Shown here: positions 5,421 to 5,457 of the stretch, piece after piece | Numbering within the stretch: position 1 is the first letter of the stretch | How the letters are laid out: each line of letters opens with the position of its first letter | Source of the DNA: Geobacter sp. UBA1603 | Lineage (GTDB): Bacteria > Desulfobacterota > Desulfuromonadia > Geobacterales > Pseudopelobacteraceae | Direction of reading: 5' to 3' | Length of the DNA: 5,457 nt | Assembly (NCBI GenBank): GCA_002322035.1 | Contig: DCNF01000058.1 | Location: forward strand, 1-5,457 | The notes under the pieces: model-generated | What the model saw: the letters and a program-made list of their open reading frames with translations, nothing else | Databases searched by the model: none | Told to the model about the DNA's origin: nothing | Translations under genes and position numbers: made by a program

Positions 5421-5457
5421 GAATAAAAAAGATGCTGTCAGTAGCTGCAAATAGAAA

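Noticed and set aside
5311..5457. Riboswitch or c-di-GMP (GEMM) aptamer after rpoH
   Set aside because: The conserved aptamer sequences expected for GEMM, preQ1 or fluoride riboswitches are not present. Only short dyads and a terminator are seen.

Overview
The window reads as ordinary chromosomal DNA from a moderately GC-rich, probably anaerobic Gram-negative bacterium. The best guess is the Desulfuromonadales/Geobacterales (former Deltaproteobacteria). This rests on the protein flavour (sigma-32 next to an SCP2-type thiolase-like protein, and a beta-hydroxyacid dehydrogenase resembling Geobacter GHB/succinic semialdehyde enzymes) and on the coexistence of an RpoH sigma factor with a HrcA/CIRCE operator. 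It is an inference by eye, with no database search. No mobile element, CRISPR array, tRNA or rRNA was seen.

Layout: (1) 60-950, minus strand, a PHP-domain phosphoesterase of the RNase AM/YciV (TrpH) type. (2) 1030-1686, plus strand, an endonuclease III-type DNA glycosylase/AP lyase, divergent from the PHP gene across a 79-bp spacer. (3) 1821-2687, a 3-hydroxyisobutyrate-dehydrogenase-family oxidoreductase with its own likely promoter, followed by a strong intrinsic terminator. (4) 2763-4364, a thiolase-fold protein with an extra C-terminal domain in which the nucleophilic cysteine is replaced by serine. (5) 4459-5310, rpoH, the heat-shock sigma factor, preceded by a good housekeeping promoter overlapped by a near-perfect CIRCE element and followed by an intrinsic terminator.

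The genes look like independent transcription units rather than one operon, since each plus-strand gene has its own candidate promoter. The functional themes are nucleic-acid maintenance (PHP exonuclease/phosphatase and Nth), acyl-CoA or hydroxyacid metabolism (dehydrogenase and thiolase-like protein, function unproven) and heat-shock control (rpoH).

The most informative observations are: the CIRCE operator on the rpoH promoter, which would place the sigma-32 regulon under the HrcA repressor; the Cys-to-Ser change at the thiolase nucleophile together with the added C-terminal domain; a promoter that appears to fire from inside the upstream terminator; and substitutions of both DNA-wedge residues in the Nth homologue. 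No clearly new multi-gene system is visible.
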